From Chitinophaga pinensis (GTDB taxonomy: Bacteria; Bacteroidota; Bacteroidia; UBA4408): a stretch of DNA of 64,000 bases. A program made the translations under genes and the position numbers. Below, piece by piece: positions 1 through 9,790 of the stretch. A model generated the notes under the pieces. That model did not search any database and was not told the DNA's origin. It saw only the letters and a program-made list of their open reading frames with translations. Position 1 is the first letter of the stretch. Every line of letters begins with the position of its first letter. The stretch spans positions 209,362 through 273,361 of the forward strand of contig CAMAVS010000003.1 in the NCBI GenBank assembly GCA_945861665.1, given 5' to 3'.

Positions 1-3000
1 ATTATCGTTAATATTGTTTGTGTCAAACTTTATTTCCATTTCTTGTTGTTTGCGTTTTTGCTCTTCTGCTTTTTCAATTTCTATAATTTGATTTAAACGA
101 TCTTGTGCTTCGTTCACTAAATCTTGCCCTTCATAATTATCAATAATGCTTTGTAAAGTTGATTTAGTCTGAAAATTATCCCCCTTTGTATAATATACTT
201 CTGCCAGTAAAATAAAACTTTTAGCTATCCAATAATCGTAAGAGGGTATCTGATCCACCAAATCGAAAATGGTTTTTTCAACTTCCTTAATTTTATTTTG
301 TTTGAATTGTAGCAAGGCTACATTATATTTTGCTTCAGCTCCAAGTATGTTTTTTGTTAGGCTGGCGGTAGTTAAAAATTCGGTCATTGCCAAGGAATCA
401 TTTTTTAATCCCAAAGCACTTTTAGCAATTGTTAAATGCGACTCATAAACCAATTCATTGCTCACTTTATTAGTCTGAATAAGCTTGTTGGCTTGAGTTA
501 TACTGGCGAGAAATTGATTTAATTTAAAATGGCTGCGCATTTGCCCTATTCTTGATTCAATTATGTTTGAAGGCAATTCGGCTAATTGTTCTAGTTTTTC
601 GTAATAGCTAATTGCATCGGTGAAATTATTTTGTTTAAAACTGATATACCCTGATCTTAGTAATGATTTTTCGGTAAACTTATTTTTCGATTGCATCGAT
701 ACATACCTATAACCAATTAATGCTTCGGTTAAATTAGTTGAGTTTTCTGTTTTAAACATACACTCAGCGTAGTAAAAATTAGCATTAAGTAAGAAGTAGC
801 CGTTGGGATACTTGTCCAAATAATTTTTTAAATCTTTCGATGAGTTTTCGCAATCTCCTTTCATATAGCGGTTTTTGGCAGCTTCATAGGTTGTGGAATC
901 TAATGTAGAAGGACTGATACTAACACCTGTTTGCCCTTTTAAATAGGTTTCAAATTCAGCAATGTTTCCTTGCTCTACATAAATATTTTTCATTCCGTTG
1001 ATAGCCTCCTTTGCTTCAGGAGTAGATGGGTAGGCAGTAATTACCTTTTTGTATATTTCCAATGCAGCTTCGTTTTGATCGGTGTTAAAATAGATTAATG
1101 CCGTTTTAAGTAATGCTTTTTTTGCATAACTACTATTCGGATGTTCTGCAACAACCCTCTTAAAATAAGCTAATGCGTTGTCGCTATTGTTTTGAACCTG
1201 GAAAGTATTGCCCAATTCAAATATTGCATCATCGAGGTAAGGTGACACCAGGTAATTACTAAGAATCGTTTCTAAATGAGTTATCTTCTCATTATATTTC
1301 CCAAGTACCCCCAAGGAGTTCGCTTTTTGAAACAAGGCATAGTCGTTGTCTATTAAATGAATTTTTATGGCTTCATCGTAATAATCGATAGCATTGTTAT
1401 AGTCCTTGTTTATAAAGTAACAGTCAGCGGTACGAATAAAGGCATCGTTAATTTTTTTTATATCCTTTTCGTTTTTATATCCAGTATATTTTCTAAACCA
1501 AATAGCGGCTTCTGTATAATTTGTTTTTTGAAAATAGGAATAGCCTATATTATAATTAACAGTATTAAACGTAGCAAGTACTGCTGCTCCTGGTTCAAAT
1601 AAAAAGGCTTTATAGCTAATTATAGCTTCATCGTATTTTGCTATTCGATAATTAGCATCCGCTTTCCAATAATGTGCTTCAGCATTAATGCGTTTATCTT
1701 TAGGTGTACTTAATGATTTGTCAAATAATCCAATGGACTCAACATATTTTCTATCGTTAAACAATTCCACCCCTCTATTATAGGCTATTTTTTGGTAGGC
1801 AAATTCTATGTCTAAACTTTTGTTTTTTATTTTTTCTATAGAGTTAAGGGCTTCATCGTTGTTTTTAGTACTTAAATAAACATTCATTAAGAATTTATAA
1901 ACTTCATCTAGTCGTGCTGAAGAAGGATACTCTTTGATATATAAATCAAACCCAACTATAGCATTTTGAAAAGGATTACCATCTAGTTCGTAAGTTAATT
2001 TTGCATAGCTATAAAGGGCATCTTCTTTTATAATGGGGTCAAAATTAAATTTAGATGACGAAAAAAAAGCATTCTTAGCACTTTGTTTATTTCCTACTTG
2101 TAAATAGCAATCGGCTAATTGATAATACGCAGTTTGTGTAAGTATATCAATTGTATCTACAACAACTTTTTGAAATGACAACGCGGCTTTTTTGTAGTCG
2201 TTTGTTTTATAATAGGCATAGCCAATTTGGTAATGGTCGTTGCGGTTGATTTCTGTAGATTTTTTTAAGAATTTTTCCAAATATGGAATTGCTTCTTTGT
2301 AACGAGCGGTTCGGCAAAATGCATCTCCCACTATATGAGAAATTTCGGGAATACGTTTGGTATTTAGTGAATCGAGTAGGGAAGGACCATATGCAATTAC
2401 CTCATCGTATTTTCCTTGCAGATAATATATTTGAGTAATGTAATAAGGAACTACAGATGAAAAAAGGCTGCTTTGCTTTAATTTTATAAAACCGAGCATT
2501 GCTGTTTCGTAGTTTGTCTCTAAATAGGCTATGTGAGAGTAATAATAAGTGGCAGGTACTGCATATTTATTGTCTACATCTTTTATTTCAAAAAACATTT
2601 TCTTACTCTTATCGTATATCTTTTTATCAAAATAGCAATAGCCGGCTTTGAAATAATATTCCGAAAGTTGATCGTTAGTGAGACTATAAACATCAACCTT
2701 TGCATACCATTCTGATGCATCTTCGAAACGCTTTTTGCGGTATTTGAAATTTCCCATTTGGAAGTAAGCTAGTTTAGCTTTTTGACTCTCGGGATGGTTG
2801 TTTATAAATGTTATAAGTTGTTGCTCTGCATCGGTATTGAAAAGTTCTAATGCACAAAGGGTTGAGTAATATTCGGAATTAATAGTAATTTCCGATTGGG
2901 CTGGCATTTTTTCAATGATGTCTTGAAAGCTTCTTTGTGCTGCGCTGTATTTTTCTTTGTGGAAAAGTTCTAATGCCAAGTTGTAATCAGCATCTTGGTC

Positions 3001-3087
3001 AACATATATTTGCGTTTTTTGGGCTATCGATGTCGCTGCAAGTGAGAAAAAAAATAGGGTACTAAAAAAGAGTGCTTTCACTTTCAT
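1..3087 (-). CDS. Large secreted TPR-repeat protein (3' end beyond window)
   Basis: The reading frame is open from an ATG at 3087 to the first base of the window, 1029 codons without a stop, so the C-terminus is missing. The N-terminus is a signal peptide (about residues 1-22, ending SIAQ) and the rest is a long run of tetratricopeptide-like helical pairs with recurring patterns such as A-x-x-x-Y-x-x-A and 'YYSTLCALEL'. The last visible part is charged and coiled-coil-like (EKAEEQKRKQQE). TPR arrays bind other proteins, so a periplasmic or outer-membrane scaffold role is likely but is an inference. No enzymatic domain is visible. The next genes upstream on this strand are a T9SS cargo and a barrel protein, so all three may be envelope proteins. 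Confidence 0.85.
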   Translation of the reverse strand, partial: MKVKALFFSTLFFFSLAATSIAQKTQIYVDQDADYNLALELFHKEKYSAAQRSFQDIIEKMPAQSEITINSEYYSTLCALELFNTDAEQQLITFINNHPESQKAKLAYFQMGNFKYRKKRFEDASEWYAKVDVYSLTNDQLSEYYFKAGYCYFDKKIYDKSKKMFFEIKDVDNKYAVPATYYYSHIAYLETNYETAMLGFIKLKQSSLFSSVVPYYITQIYYLQGKYDEVIAYGPSLLDSLNTKRIPEISHIVGDAFCRTARYKEAIPYLEKFLKKSTEINRNDHYQIGYAYYKTNDYKKAALSFQKVVVDTIDILTQTAYYQLADCYLQVGNKQSAKNAFFSSSKFNFDPIIKEDALYSYAKLTYELDGNPFQNAIVGFDLYIKEYPSSARLDEVYKFLMNVYLSTKNNDEALNSIEKIKNKSLDIEFAYQKIAYNRGVELFNDRKYVESIGLFDKSLSTPKDKRINAEAHYWKADANYRIAKYDEAIISYKAFLFEPGAAVLATFNTVNYNIGYSYFQKTNYTEAAIWFRKYTGYKNEKDIKKINDAFIRTADCYFINKDYNNAIDYYDEAIKIHLIDNDYALFQKANSLGVLGKYNEKITHLETILSNYLVSPYLDDAIFELGNTFQVQNNSDNALAYFKRVVAEHPNSSYAKKALLKTALIYFNTDQNEAALEIYKKVITAYPSTPEAKEAINGMKNIYVEQGNIAEFETYLKGQTGVSISPSTLDSTTYEAAKNRYMKGDCENSSKDLKNYLDKYPNGYFLLNANFYYAECMFKTENSTNLTEALIGYRYVSMQSKNKFTEKSLLRSGYISFKQNNFTDAISYYEKLEQLAELPSNIIESRIGQMRSHFKLNQFLASITQANKLIQTNKVSNELVYESHLTIAKSALGLKNDSLAMTEFLTTASLTKNILGAEAKYNVALLQFKQNKIKEVEKTIFDLVDQIPSYDYWIAKSFILLAEVYYTKGDNFQTKSTLQSIIDNYEGQDLVNEAQDRLNQIIEIEKAEEQKRKQQEMEIKFDTNNINDN

Positions 3088-3220
3088 ATTGCTGCTTAGG
3101 AATTAGGCTGCTAATTTAAGTGCTATTAAAAAGGAAAATTTTAAGGAATCGATAAGTTATTAACCCTTAACTGTTCATAGTGTTAAGGGAAAATAAATCA
3201 AAATGAAATTCCGAATAACA

Positions 3221-4246
3221 TTAATGCTGTACAACAATTTTGCATGCTTGGTCCTTTGTTTTTACAAAATAAAAACCATTTGGGAAGTTGTTTACATCAA
3301 TGCTTGTCTTTAACTGACTGCTTTTTACAGATAACACCAGTTGTGATTCGCAATTGTATATGGCAATGTTTTCTCCTACAGTTTTTGTGTTAATGGTTAA
3401 TATATTGTTTGCCGGGTTGGGACTAAGGGAGTTTATATTATTTGTGTTTCCTGAAATAGAGCTAAGCATTAGGTTAATACCTCTGTACCTTGCTCTTGAA
3501 ATAGTAAAATTATTTGCCAATAAAATACCACTCAGTTCAAAGTAAGGGATTTTGTCAGTATTTGTGAGCCATTTTATCGTGCGCGTATTGTTTGGAAAAC
3601 TAAACCCAAAACCATTTAAATTAATACTGTCTACCGAAATAATGTCTGAAACAACCCGTATGCAATTTGCAGTTCCAAAAGGAGTTTTTATAGTGCCCCA
3701 ACCATCTACAGTGTTTATTCTGTAGCCTTTTTGTATGTAATTCATTAATCCATTTATTTGAATTGAATAATCAAAGGTGCTACTGTCACGGTCTTGATAA
3801 TTTAAAGGAAAGGTGTAAATTTCATCGTTGTCTCCATAGTAGGCAGCTAATGGGATTCCTTGATAGCTTAAGCCTGTTCCTTCTGCTTCAAATTTGCCAT
3901 TTGATTTTTTATAAAAACTATAAACATTTGTAAATGAAAATGCTCCTACACCAATTGTATCATTTGTTTTTAAGCCATATTTATTAAGTCCAAGAAAGTA
4001 AAATGCATAAGGTGTTTGTAGAGCATTTTCGTAATTATAAACCCCTTGGCTTATGCTTGCAACAGTATCAAATACCCAATTGTAATTTGGACCTGTTATT
4101 GTAGCATCAACTGAAATAGGGTTAATGTTGGTATAACGGATAGTGTCGTCTGACGAAGGCATGTCGCTGGACGTAATGCTTATTTGAGCAAATAGTACGT
4201 TTGATAATAATGTTAATATAGAGAATAGGGAGATTGTTTTTTTCAT
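3221..4246 (-). CDS. T9SS type A sorting domain-containing secreted protein
   Basis: The 341-residue product starts with a signal peptide (residues 1-20, cleavage before QISITSS). It ends with a type IX secretion sorting domain from about residue 273, with the typical SLSPNPANN motif, a NFPNGFYFVKT strand and a short basic tail. The middle is beta-rich and has no family that I recognise; GWGTIKTPFGTANCIRV resembles a segment seen in other uncharacterised Bacteroidota secreted proteins. It should be exported by Sec, cross the outer membrane through the T9SS, and be surface-anchored or released. It lies 133 bp upstream of the TPR gene and 112 bp downstream of the barrel gene on the same strand. 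Confidence 0.85.
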   Translation of the reverse strand: MKKTISLFSILTLLSNVLFAQISITSSDMPSSDDTIRYTNINPISVDATITGPNYNWVFDTVASISQGVYNYENALQTPYAFYFLGLNKYGLKTNDTIGVGAFSFTNVYSFYKKSNGKFEAEGTGLSYQGIPLAAYYGDNDEIYTFPLNYQDRDSSTFDYSIQINGLMNYIQKGYRINTVDGWGTIKTPFGTANCIRVVSDIISVDSINLNGFGFSFPNNTRTIKWLTNTDKIPYFELSGILLANNFTISRARYRGINLMLSSISGNTNNINSLSPNPANNILTINTKTVGENIAIYNCESQLVLSVKSSQLKTSIDVNNFPNGFYFVKTKDQACKIVVQH

Positions 4247-4358
4247 GTCAGCATGTTAAAAGCTTGCATCTTGTTCAAAAAGTATAGCGTGTTAATCATT
4301 TTGTAACAGCGAATGTGCGACTTTTGGATTAGCATTGACGTTGCTTGAGTTGTTTGCA

Positions 4359-5951
4359 TTATTTTTTGTTCGTATTGTTGTTATTGAAATCAATAATGTA
4401 TTTATTTTCATCAATTTCTCCTACATTTACAGGAGATGTTGTTTGAAGGTATTTTCCTTTATCGTTTTTGTATACAACAAAAGCGTCCGGTATTCCTGCC
4501 TTATTAATTTTTTTTCTACTAGTAATGGCCGTCTCGTATGTTTTATAATTACCTGAAAGGTAAATATTGATTGAATCTTTTGGGTTTTTAATAACTACAA
4601 TGTTACCAATGCTGAGGTATTTATTAATCAACTCTATTGGTACTTTGTTTTTAAAGGAGCCTAAAAATACAAAGTAGGATAAATTTTTCATTTTAGGGTT
4701 AAGTGAAGCAGCTACTTCTTTTGGGTTATTTAAGTTTACCTTCATTGCGTAAGCATTAGTAGAGTCAATAAACCTAAGCCACTCTTCTTCCATTGATTGT
4801 TCGGTATAAGTTACACCTTTTGTATTTGTAATTGCACCTTGTGCGGAGCCTAACTCTTTGTCTAAAAAATCGGAAGCTAAGTCTCCATCATCATCCAATG
4901 GAACACCGGCAGTGTCTACATCAACGTCTTTAGGAGTGAATGGGCTAAAATCTATCAGGTCGCTAATACCATCAGCGTCTTCATCTTCGTTACCAAATGC
5001 AAGATAGTTGCCATCAGAATCTTTTTCTTGTAATAGTTTTTCTTTTGTCTGCGGACCAACTAAATCAAAATTTAATGAAAAGCAACTCATAACAAACCGA
5101 TCGTTTTTCTTATCGCCTAGTCGATTTCCTACACCCATTTTATTTACATTATCAATATTATCTGTTTGTGAAAAATGGATTGCAGTTGCTAATTTAAAAT
5201 CAACTCTATCACTTAACTTAAAAATAACACCTGCTCCAATTGGAAAAGCAATTGATCGTTCACGATACTTTCCCAAGCCATCTATATTGGCTTCTCGTAA
5301 ATCCGATTCATAAGTATAATCTCTGACTAATAATTTTGATTGTGATGCTAAGGGGTTAGTTTCTTCTAAATTATGGATTGATCCATCGGTCCAATAATGG
5401 TATGTTTCACCGTTGCGGTCTGTTAAATCTGTTTTTGAAAGAAATTCGAATGTCTCTATTCCTAAAAAAACATAAGGTGTTATGTTGCGCTGTGCCGGTA
5501 ATAGTTGGTCGAAATTATAAGTAAGCACTGCCCCTCCAAGGCGTATTTGTGTTTCAAAATTCAAATTACGAGTAGCAGTTCTTTCGTTTGCTCCAAGTTT
5601 TCCGAACAATACATAAAACTTTAAGTCTAAATATTCATTTAAGTTTTTAGCAATATTTAATTCGTAAGCAGGTCGACTTACTTGCATTTTTGCAAATTTC
5701 TTATTACTAACCTCACCATAAAATGAAAGTTTCCCTGTTCCAAATCCTATGATTGGTTTAGATGCTTTCAAAGTATTTAACTCATATTCACTTTTAAGAA
5801 TACTATCCCTAATTACTTCTTCATCTTTTAATGGTATTTCGGGGTCGACTAAATTCCTTTCCTCTGCACTATTAAGAGGGTCGTCTTGTGCATCAACTAC
5901 TGTCGTAGTTATTATTATCAAAAAGATTGCCTTAATTAATTTTCTAAACAT
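4359..5951 (-). CDS. Outer-membrane beta-barrel protein with TSP3-like repeats and SPOR-like tail
   Basis: The 530-residue protein has a signal peptide (about 1-21), a beta-strand-rich region (about 65-300) resembling an outer-membrane barrel, and an acidic stretch at 311-364 with D-x-D-x-D-G repeats (DSDGN, DEDADGISD, DDDGDLASD) typical of thrombospondin type 3 calcium-binding repeats. At about 422-500 follows a segment with the beta-alpha-beta pattern of SPOR domains (YFVFLGSFKNK ... TYETAITSRKKINKAGIPDAFVVY). SPOR domains bind denuded peptidoglycan, so the protein may tie the outer membrane to the cell wall, much as OmpA-type proteins do with a different domain. The SPOR assignment is by pattern only. 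The short C-terminal tail is asparagine-rich. Confidence 0.7.
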   Translation of the reverse strand: MFRKLIKAIFLIIITTTVVDAQDDPLNSAEERNLVDPEIPLKDEEVIRDSILKSEYELNTLKASKPIIGFGTGKLSFYGEVSNKKFAKMQVSRPAYELNIAKNLNEYLDLKFYVLFGKLGANERTATRNLNFETQIRLGGAVLTYNFDQLLPAQRNITPYVFLGIETFEFLSKTDLTDRNGETYHYWTDGSIHNLEETNPLASQSKLLVRDYTYESDLREANIDGLGKYRERSIAFPIGAGVIFKLSDRVDFKLATAIHFSQTDNIDNVNKMGVGNRLGDKKNDRFVMSCFSLNFDLVGPQTKEKLLQEKDSDGNYLAFGNEDEDADGISDLIDFSPFTPKDVDVDTAGVPLDDDGDLASDFLDKELGSAQGAITNTKGVTYTEQSMEEEWLRFIDSTNAYAMKVNLNNPKEVAASLNPKMKNLSYFVFLGSFKNKVPIELINKYLSIGNIVVIKNPKDSINIYLSGNYKTYETAITSRKKINKAGIPDAFVVYKNDKGKYLQTTSPVNVGEIDENKYIIDFNNNNTNKK

Positions 5952-6065
5952 AAAGTTTACTAAGCTTTATAGGTACATTCTTAACTTGTAAATATACAAT
6001 TATTTTATTTAGAATAAGGTATTTTATCCAAGTTTGGCTTGAAATCAATAATGATTGTGAAAAAG

Positions 6066-8426
6066 CTAATGAAGTATTTTAAGTTTGGCAAATTTTAAAA
6101 TCAATTGCTTTTCCCCAACAGCAGTAAAGTTCACAGAAGCTTTTTGGTTTGGAAAAACGCCTTCAAGTTTCGATACTATTCCGGTTCCAAAGCGTTGGTG
6201 TTCTACGTGTTGTCCTATTTGTAATTTACTTGTATCGTCTCCTTCAAATGTTGGGCTTTTGTCGGACGTATTAATTGTAGTTGCTTTTGAAAGTTTAACC
6301 AGATTTCTTTTTTCTATGGGTGGTTTGGGTGGATGATTTGTTGCTGTTGTTTTATTCGTATTGTTCGGTTTTTGGGTATATGAAGCGGTATCTTGAAAAG
6401 AGTCAATATCACTATAGATGTGTGAACTACTTGTGTTTTTGGAATGTGGTAGTTCTAAATAGGATGGGTCTATTTCTTCAATAAAACGGCTGGGTTCACA
6501 ATGAGTAACATTCCCCCATTTATACCGACTGGTTGAGTAGGATAAGGTAAGGCATTTCTCGGCACGCGTTACAGCTACATAAAATAAGCGCCTTTCTTCT
6601 TCTAGCTCAGTTCTTGAGTTTAGTGCCATTTGTGAAGGGAAAAGATTTTCCTCTAATCCAACTATATACACATAAGGGAACTCCAATCCCTTAGCTGCAT
6701 GAATAGTCATAAGTGATACCTTGTCTCTGTCTTCTGGATTTTCTGCTTCGTCATCCGTTAGCAAAGCAATGTCTTGCATATATTTATCCAATGTTCTTAA
6801 TGAGTCATCCACAACTTCGGCATCGTCATTCGAAATGGGAGTATCGGAAAAATCCTTCATTCCATTTAATAACTCTTGAATGTTTTCATATCTGCTTAAA
6901 CCTTCGGGTGATTTATCATTATAAAATTCGCGTAAAATACCAGATGAAGTAGCAATGTGGCTGCCTAAATTAAAAGCATTTAGAGTGATTAATTGCACTT
7001 TAAAACTTTTAATCATTGTTATAAACTCTTGTAGTTTTGTATATGTTCCCGCATTAATACCTAAATTATATCCATTTGGGTTTTCAATAACCGACCAAAA
7101 TGATACACCTGCTTCGCTAGCCGCTACTCCAATTTTTTCAATGGTTGAATTTCCTATGCCCCTTGCTGGGTAATTTATTATACGCTTTAGTGCTTCCTCG
7201 TCATTTACATTAATGGTCAAGCGAAAATATCCTAACAAATCTTTAATCTCTTTTCTTTTGTAGAATGAAAGTCCACCATAAATTTTGTAAGGAATATTTT
7301 TTCTTCTCAAGGATTCCTCCATTGCTCTCGATTGAGCATTGGTACGGTACAGAATTGCAAAATCTTTGTTACGCCCTTGTCTGCTATATTTTGTGTCGAA
7401 TATTGAATTTGCAACCTGATTTCCTTCTTCGTTATCGGTGAGGGTACGAATAATTTTTATTTTATCGCCATCATCGTTGCTTGTCCAAACATCTTTTTTT
7501 AGTTGGTCTCTGTTATTGGAAATTATACTGTTTGCAGCGTTTACTATGTTTTTTGTTGAGCGATAATTTTGTTCAAGTTTGTATGTTTTTAACTCGGGAT
7601 AATCCTTTTTAAAGTTGAGTATGTTTTGAATATTCGCCCCCCTAAAGGAATATATGCTTTGTGCATCATCACCCACAATGCAAATATTTTCGTGTGCTGC
7701 TGCAAGTTTTTTTACAATAAGGTATTGCGATAAGTTTGTATCCTGGTATTCATCCACCAAAATGTATTTGAAACGGTGTTGATACTTGTTTTCTACATCA
7801 GGGAAATTTTTAAGCAGCACGTTCATATTGAACAATAAATCATCAAAATCCATTGCGTTCGAACTAAAACAACGTTTTTGATATTGCTCATATATTAATC
7901 CCATTTTTGGTTTTCCTGAGGCCCTGTCATCTGCCTGAATATCGCTATCACTATTGTATTTTTGCCAAGAAATAAGATTGTTTTTTGCTGAAGATATGCG
8001 GTTGTAAACCACGCTTGACTTGTATGTTTTTTCATCCAGGTTTTGTTCTTTCAAAATACTTTTAATCAAGCTTTTTGAATCGTCTGTATCATAAATTGTA
8101 AAATTGCTCGGGTAGCCAAGCTTCTCTCCTTCTATACGTAGTATCCGTGCAAATATGGAGTGAAAAGTGCCCATCCAAAGGTTGCGGGCTTCTTTGTTGC
8201 CCACTATTTTTTCAATCCGATCCTTCATTTCGAGAGCGGCTTTGTTTGTAAAAGTAAGGGCAAGTATGTTAAACGAGTCAACTCCTTTTTTTAACAAATG
8301 CGCAATGCGGTAGGTAAGTACACGCGTTTTTCCTGAACCTGCACCCGCAATAACCATCACCGGACCTTCTGATGAAACCACGGCCTGTTGCTGCGCCTCA
8401 TTTAATTCTGATAAATAATCTTTCAC
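6066..8426 (-). CDS. pcrA: UvrD/PcrA-family ATP-dependent DNA helicase
   Basis: This is a superfamily 1A 3'-5' helicase of repair and replication-restart type. The Walker A motif AGAGSGKT, the DEYQDT motif II, the QNYRST motif and the C-terminal motifs MTIHAAKGLEFPYVYIVGLEE and FYVAVTRAEK are all present. The tail has the PcrA-like end found on Gram-positive and Bacteroidota proteins (GQHVEHQRFGTGIVSKLEG). The frame opens with an ATG at 8504, but I prefer the GTG at 8426. Family proteins begin at 'YLSELNEAQQQAV', the 26 extra residues look non-native, and a TAnnTTTG box (TATTTTTG) lies at 8445-8452 inside the extension. The gene is divergent from the aminotransferase at 8575. Confidence 0.93.
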   Translation of the reverse strand: MKDYLSELNEAQQQAVVSSEGPVMVIAGAGSGKTRVLTYRIAHLLKKGVDSFNILALTFTNKAALEMKDRIEKIVGNKEARNLWMGTFHSIFARILRIEGEKLGYPSNFTIYDTDDSKSLIKSILKEQNLDEKTYKSSVVYNRISSAKNNLISWQKYNSDSDIQADDRASGKPKMGLIYEQYQKRCFSSNAMDFDDLLFNMNVLLKNFPDVENKYQHRFKYILVDEYQDTNLSQYLIVKKLAAAHENICIVGDDAQSIYSFRGANIQNILNFKKDYPELKTYKLEQNYRSTKNIVNAANSIISNNRDQLKKDVWTSNDDGDKIKIIRTLTDNEEGNQVANSIFDTKYSRQGRNKDFAILYRTNAQSRAMEESLRRKNIPYKIYGGLSFYKRKEIKDLLGYFRLTINVNDEEALKRIINYPARGIGNSTIEKIGVAASEAGVSFWSVIENPNGYNLGINAGTYTKLQEFITMIKSFKVQLITLNAFNLGSHIATSSGILREFYNDKSPEGLSRYENIQELLNGMKDFSDTPISNDDAEVVDDSLRTLDKYMQDIALLTDDEAENPEDRDKVSLMTIHAAKGLEFPYVYIVGLEENLFPSQMALNSRTELEEERRLFYVAVTRAEKCLTLSYSTSRYKWGNVTHCEPSRFIEEIDPSYLELPHSKNTSSSHIYSDIDSFQDTASYTQKPNNTNKTTATNHPPKPPIEKRNLVKLSKATTINTSDKSPTFEGDDTSKLQIGQHVEHQRFGTGIVSKLEGVFPNQKASVNFTAVGEKQLILKFAKLKILH

Positions 8427-8444
8427 ACCTAAATTTTGAGTCTT

Positions 8445-8452
8445 CAAAAATA
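8445..8452 (-). promoter_or_regulatory. Candidate -7 box for the UvrD gene
   Basis: On the minus strand this reads TATTTTTG, a full match to the Bacteroidota -7 consensus TAnnTTTG. It lies 18 bp upstream of the proposed GTG start at 8426. I see no clear TTG at the -33 position, so support is partial. Confidence 0.4.
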
Positions 8453-8549
8453 CTAGAAATGAGTGAAGGCGCGTTTTAAAGTTTTTAACATTACCATAAT
8501 TCAATTGTTCGTATGAATATTATTCCCATTTATCTTCCACTAAAAATGC

Positions 8550-8557
8550 TAATTTTG
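8550..8557 (+). promoter_or_regulatory. Candidate -7 box for the DegT-type aminotransferase
   Basis: TAATTTTG matches TAnnTTTG and ends 17 bp before the ATG at 8575. No TTG is found at the expected -33 distance. Confidence 0.45.
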
Positions 8558-8574
8558 CAATTCAAACTATATTT

Positions 8575-9789
8575 ATGATTCCATTTTCACCTCCTCACAT
8601 CGATCAAAAAATAATCGATGAAGTAATAGCTGCACTTAAATCGGGCTGGATAACCACCGGTCCGCGTACCAAAAAATTCGAAAAGCAATTAACGGCATAT
8701 TGTGGTAATAAAAGTACTATTTGTTTAAATTCAGCCACTGCTGGTTTGGAGCTAATGTTGCGTTGGTATGGAGTTAAAGAGGGTGATGAGGTAATATTAC
8801 CTGCTTATACTTATTCGGCTACAGCAAATGTAGTGATGCATTGTGGGGCAATCCCTGTTTTTGTAGATACAAATGCCGATGATTTCAATATAAACATTTC
8901 GGCCATTGAAAAGGCAATTACAAATAAAACAAAAGTGGTAATGCCTGTTGATTTTGCAGGATTTCCTTGTGATTACGACAACATTAATGCCTTGATTTCA
9001 CGAGCAGATATAGTAGCGAAATTTAATGCAAGTACCGAAAATCAAAAATTGTTAGGAAGGATATTAGTTTTATCCGATTCAGCACATTCTATTGGAGCAG
9101 AATACAAAGGCAAAAAAACAGGTAGTCTTACAGATGTATCCGTATTTTCATTTCACGCTGTAAAAAATTTGAGCACTGCCGAAGGTGGTTCCATCGCTTT
9201 TAATTTACCCGAACCATTTAACAACGATGAAATTTATGCCAAGCTTTGTATTTCATCTTTACACGGACAAAACAAAGATGCTTTGGCTAAAATGCAAAAA
9301 GGGAATTGGAAGTACGATATTGTAGAGGCAGGCTATAAATGTAATATGACTGACATTATGGCTGCTATTGGTTTGGTGGAATTGGAGCGTTATGACAGTG
9401 ATACATTGGTAAAACGAGCAGCTATCTTCGAGAAGTATGTACAGGCTTTGAGCAAAAAAGCTTGGGCGGAACTGCCTGTTTACAAAACAAATGAGAGACT
9501 CACTTCATACCATCTATTTCCATTACGAATAAAGGGTGTTACAGAAGCGCAACGTGATGAAATTATGAAAAATATTTTTGATGAGGATGTATCGGTTAAC
9601 GTTCACTTTATTCCTGTTCCGATGCTTAGTTTTTATAAAAATCAAGGTTATGATATTAAAAACTATCCCATTACATACAATAATTTTTCGCGCGAAATAA
9701 CATTGCCCGTATTTTACGATTTAAGCGATGTGCAAATAGATACTGTAATTGCCGCTGTTATAAAAGCTGTTCACAAGGTATTAGGATAA
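8575..9789 (+). CDS. DegT/DnrJ/EryC1/StrS-family sugar aminotransferase
   Basis: This PLP enzyme of 404 residues transfers an amino group to a keto-sugar nucleotide in glycan biosynthesis. Family marks are LNSATAGLEL (phosphate binding), LPAYTYSATANVV, the PLP-binding aspartate in SDSAHSIGAEYKGK (D168) and the Schiff-base lysine in FSFHAVKNLSTAEGG (K197). The C-terminal YHLFPLRI and VHFIPVPMLSFYK segments are also typical. It is followed after 1 bp by a phosphoglycosyl transferase, an arrangement like PglE-PglC, where a 4-amino sugar is made and then loaded on the lipid carrier. The exact substrate cannot be read from sequence. No matching dehydratase or acetyltransferase lies nearby. Confidence 0.92.
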   Translation: MIPFSPPHIDQKIIDEVIAALKSGWITTGPRTKKFEKQLTAYCGNKSTICLNSATAGLELMLRWYGVKEGDEVILPAYTYSATANVVMHCGAIPVFVDTNADDFNINISAIEKAITNKTKVVMPVDFAGFPCDYDNINALISRADIVAKFNASTENQKLLGRILVLSDSAHSIGAEYKGKKTGSLTDVSVFSFHAVKNLSTAEGGSIAFNLPEPFNNDEIYAKLCISSLHGQNKDALAKMQKGNWKYDIVEAGYKCNMTDIMAAIGLVELERYDSDTLVKRAAIFEKYVQALSKKAWAELPVYKTNERLTSYHLFPLRIKGVTEAQRDEIMKNIFDEDVSVNVHFIPVPMLSFYKNQGYDIKNYPITYNNFSREITLPVFYDLSDVQIDTVIAAVIKAVHKVLG

Positions 9790-9790
9790 T

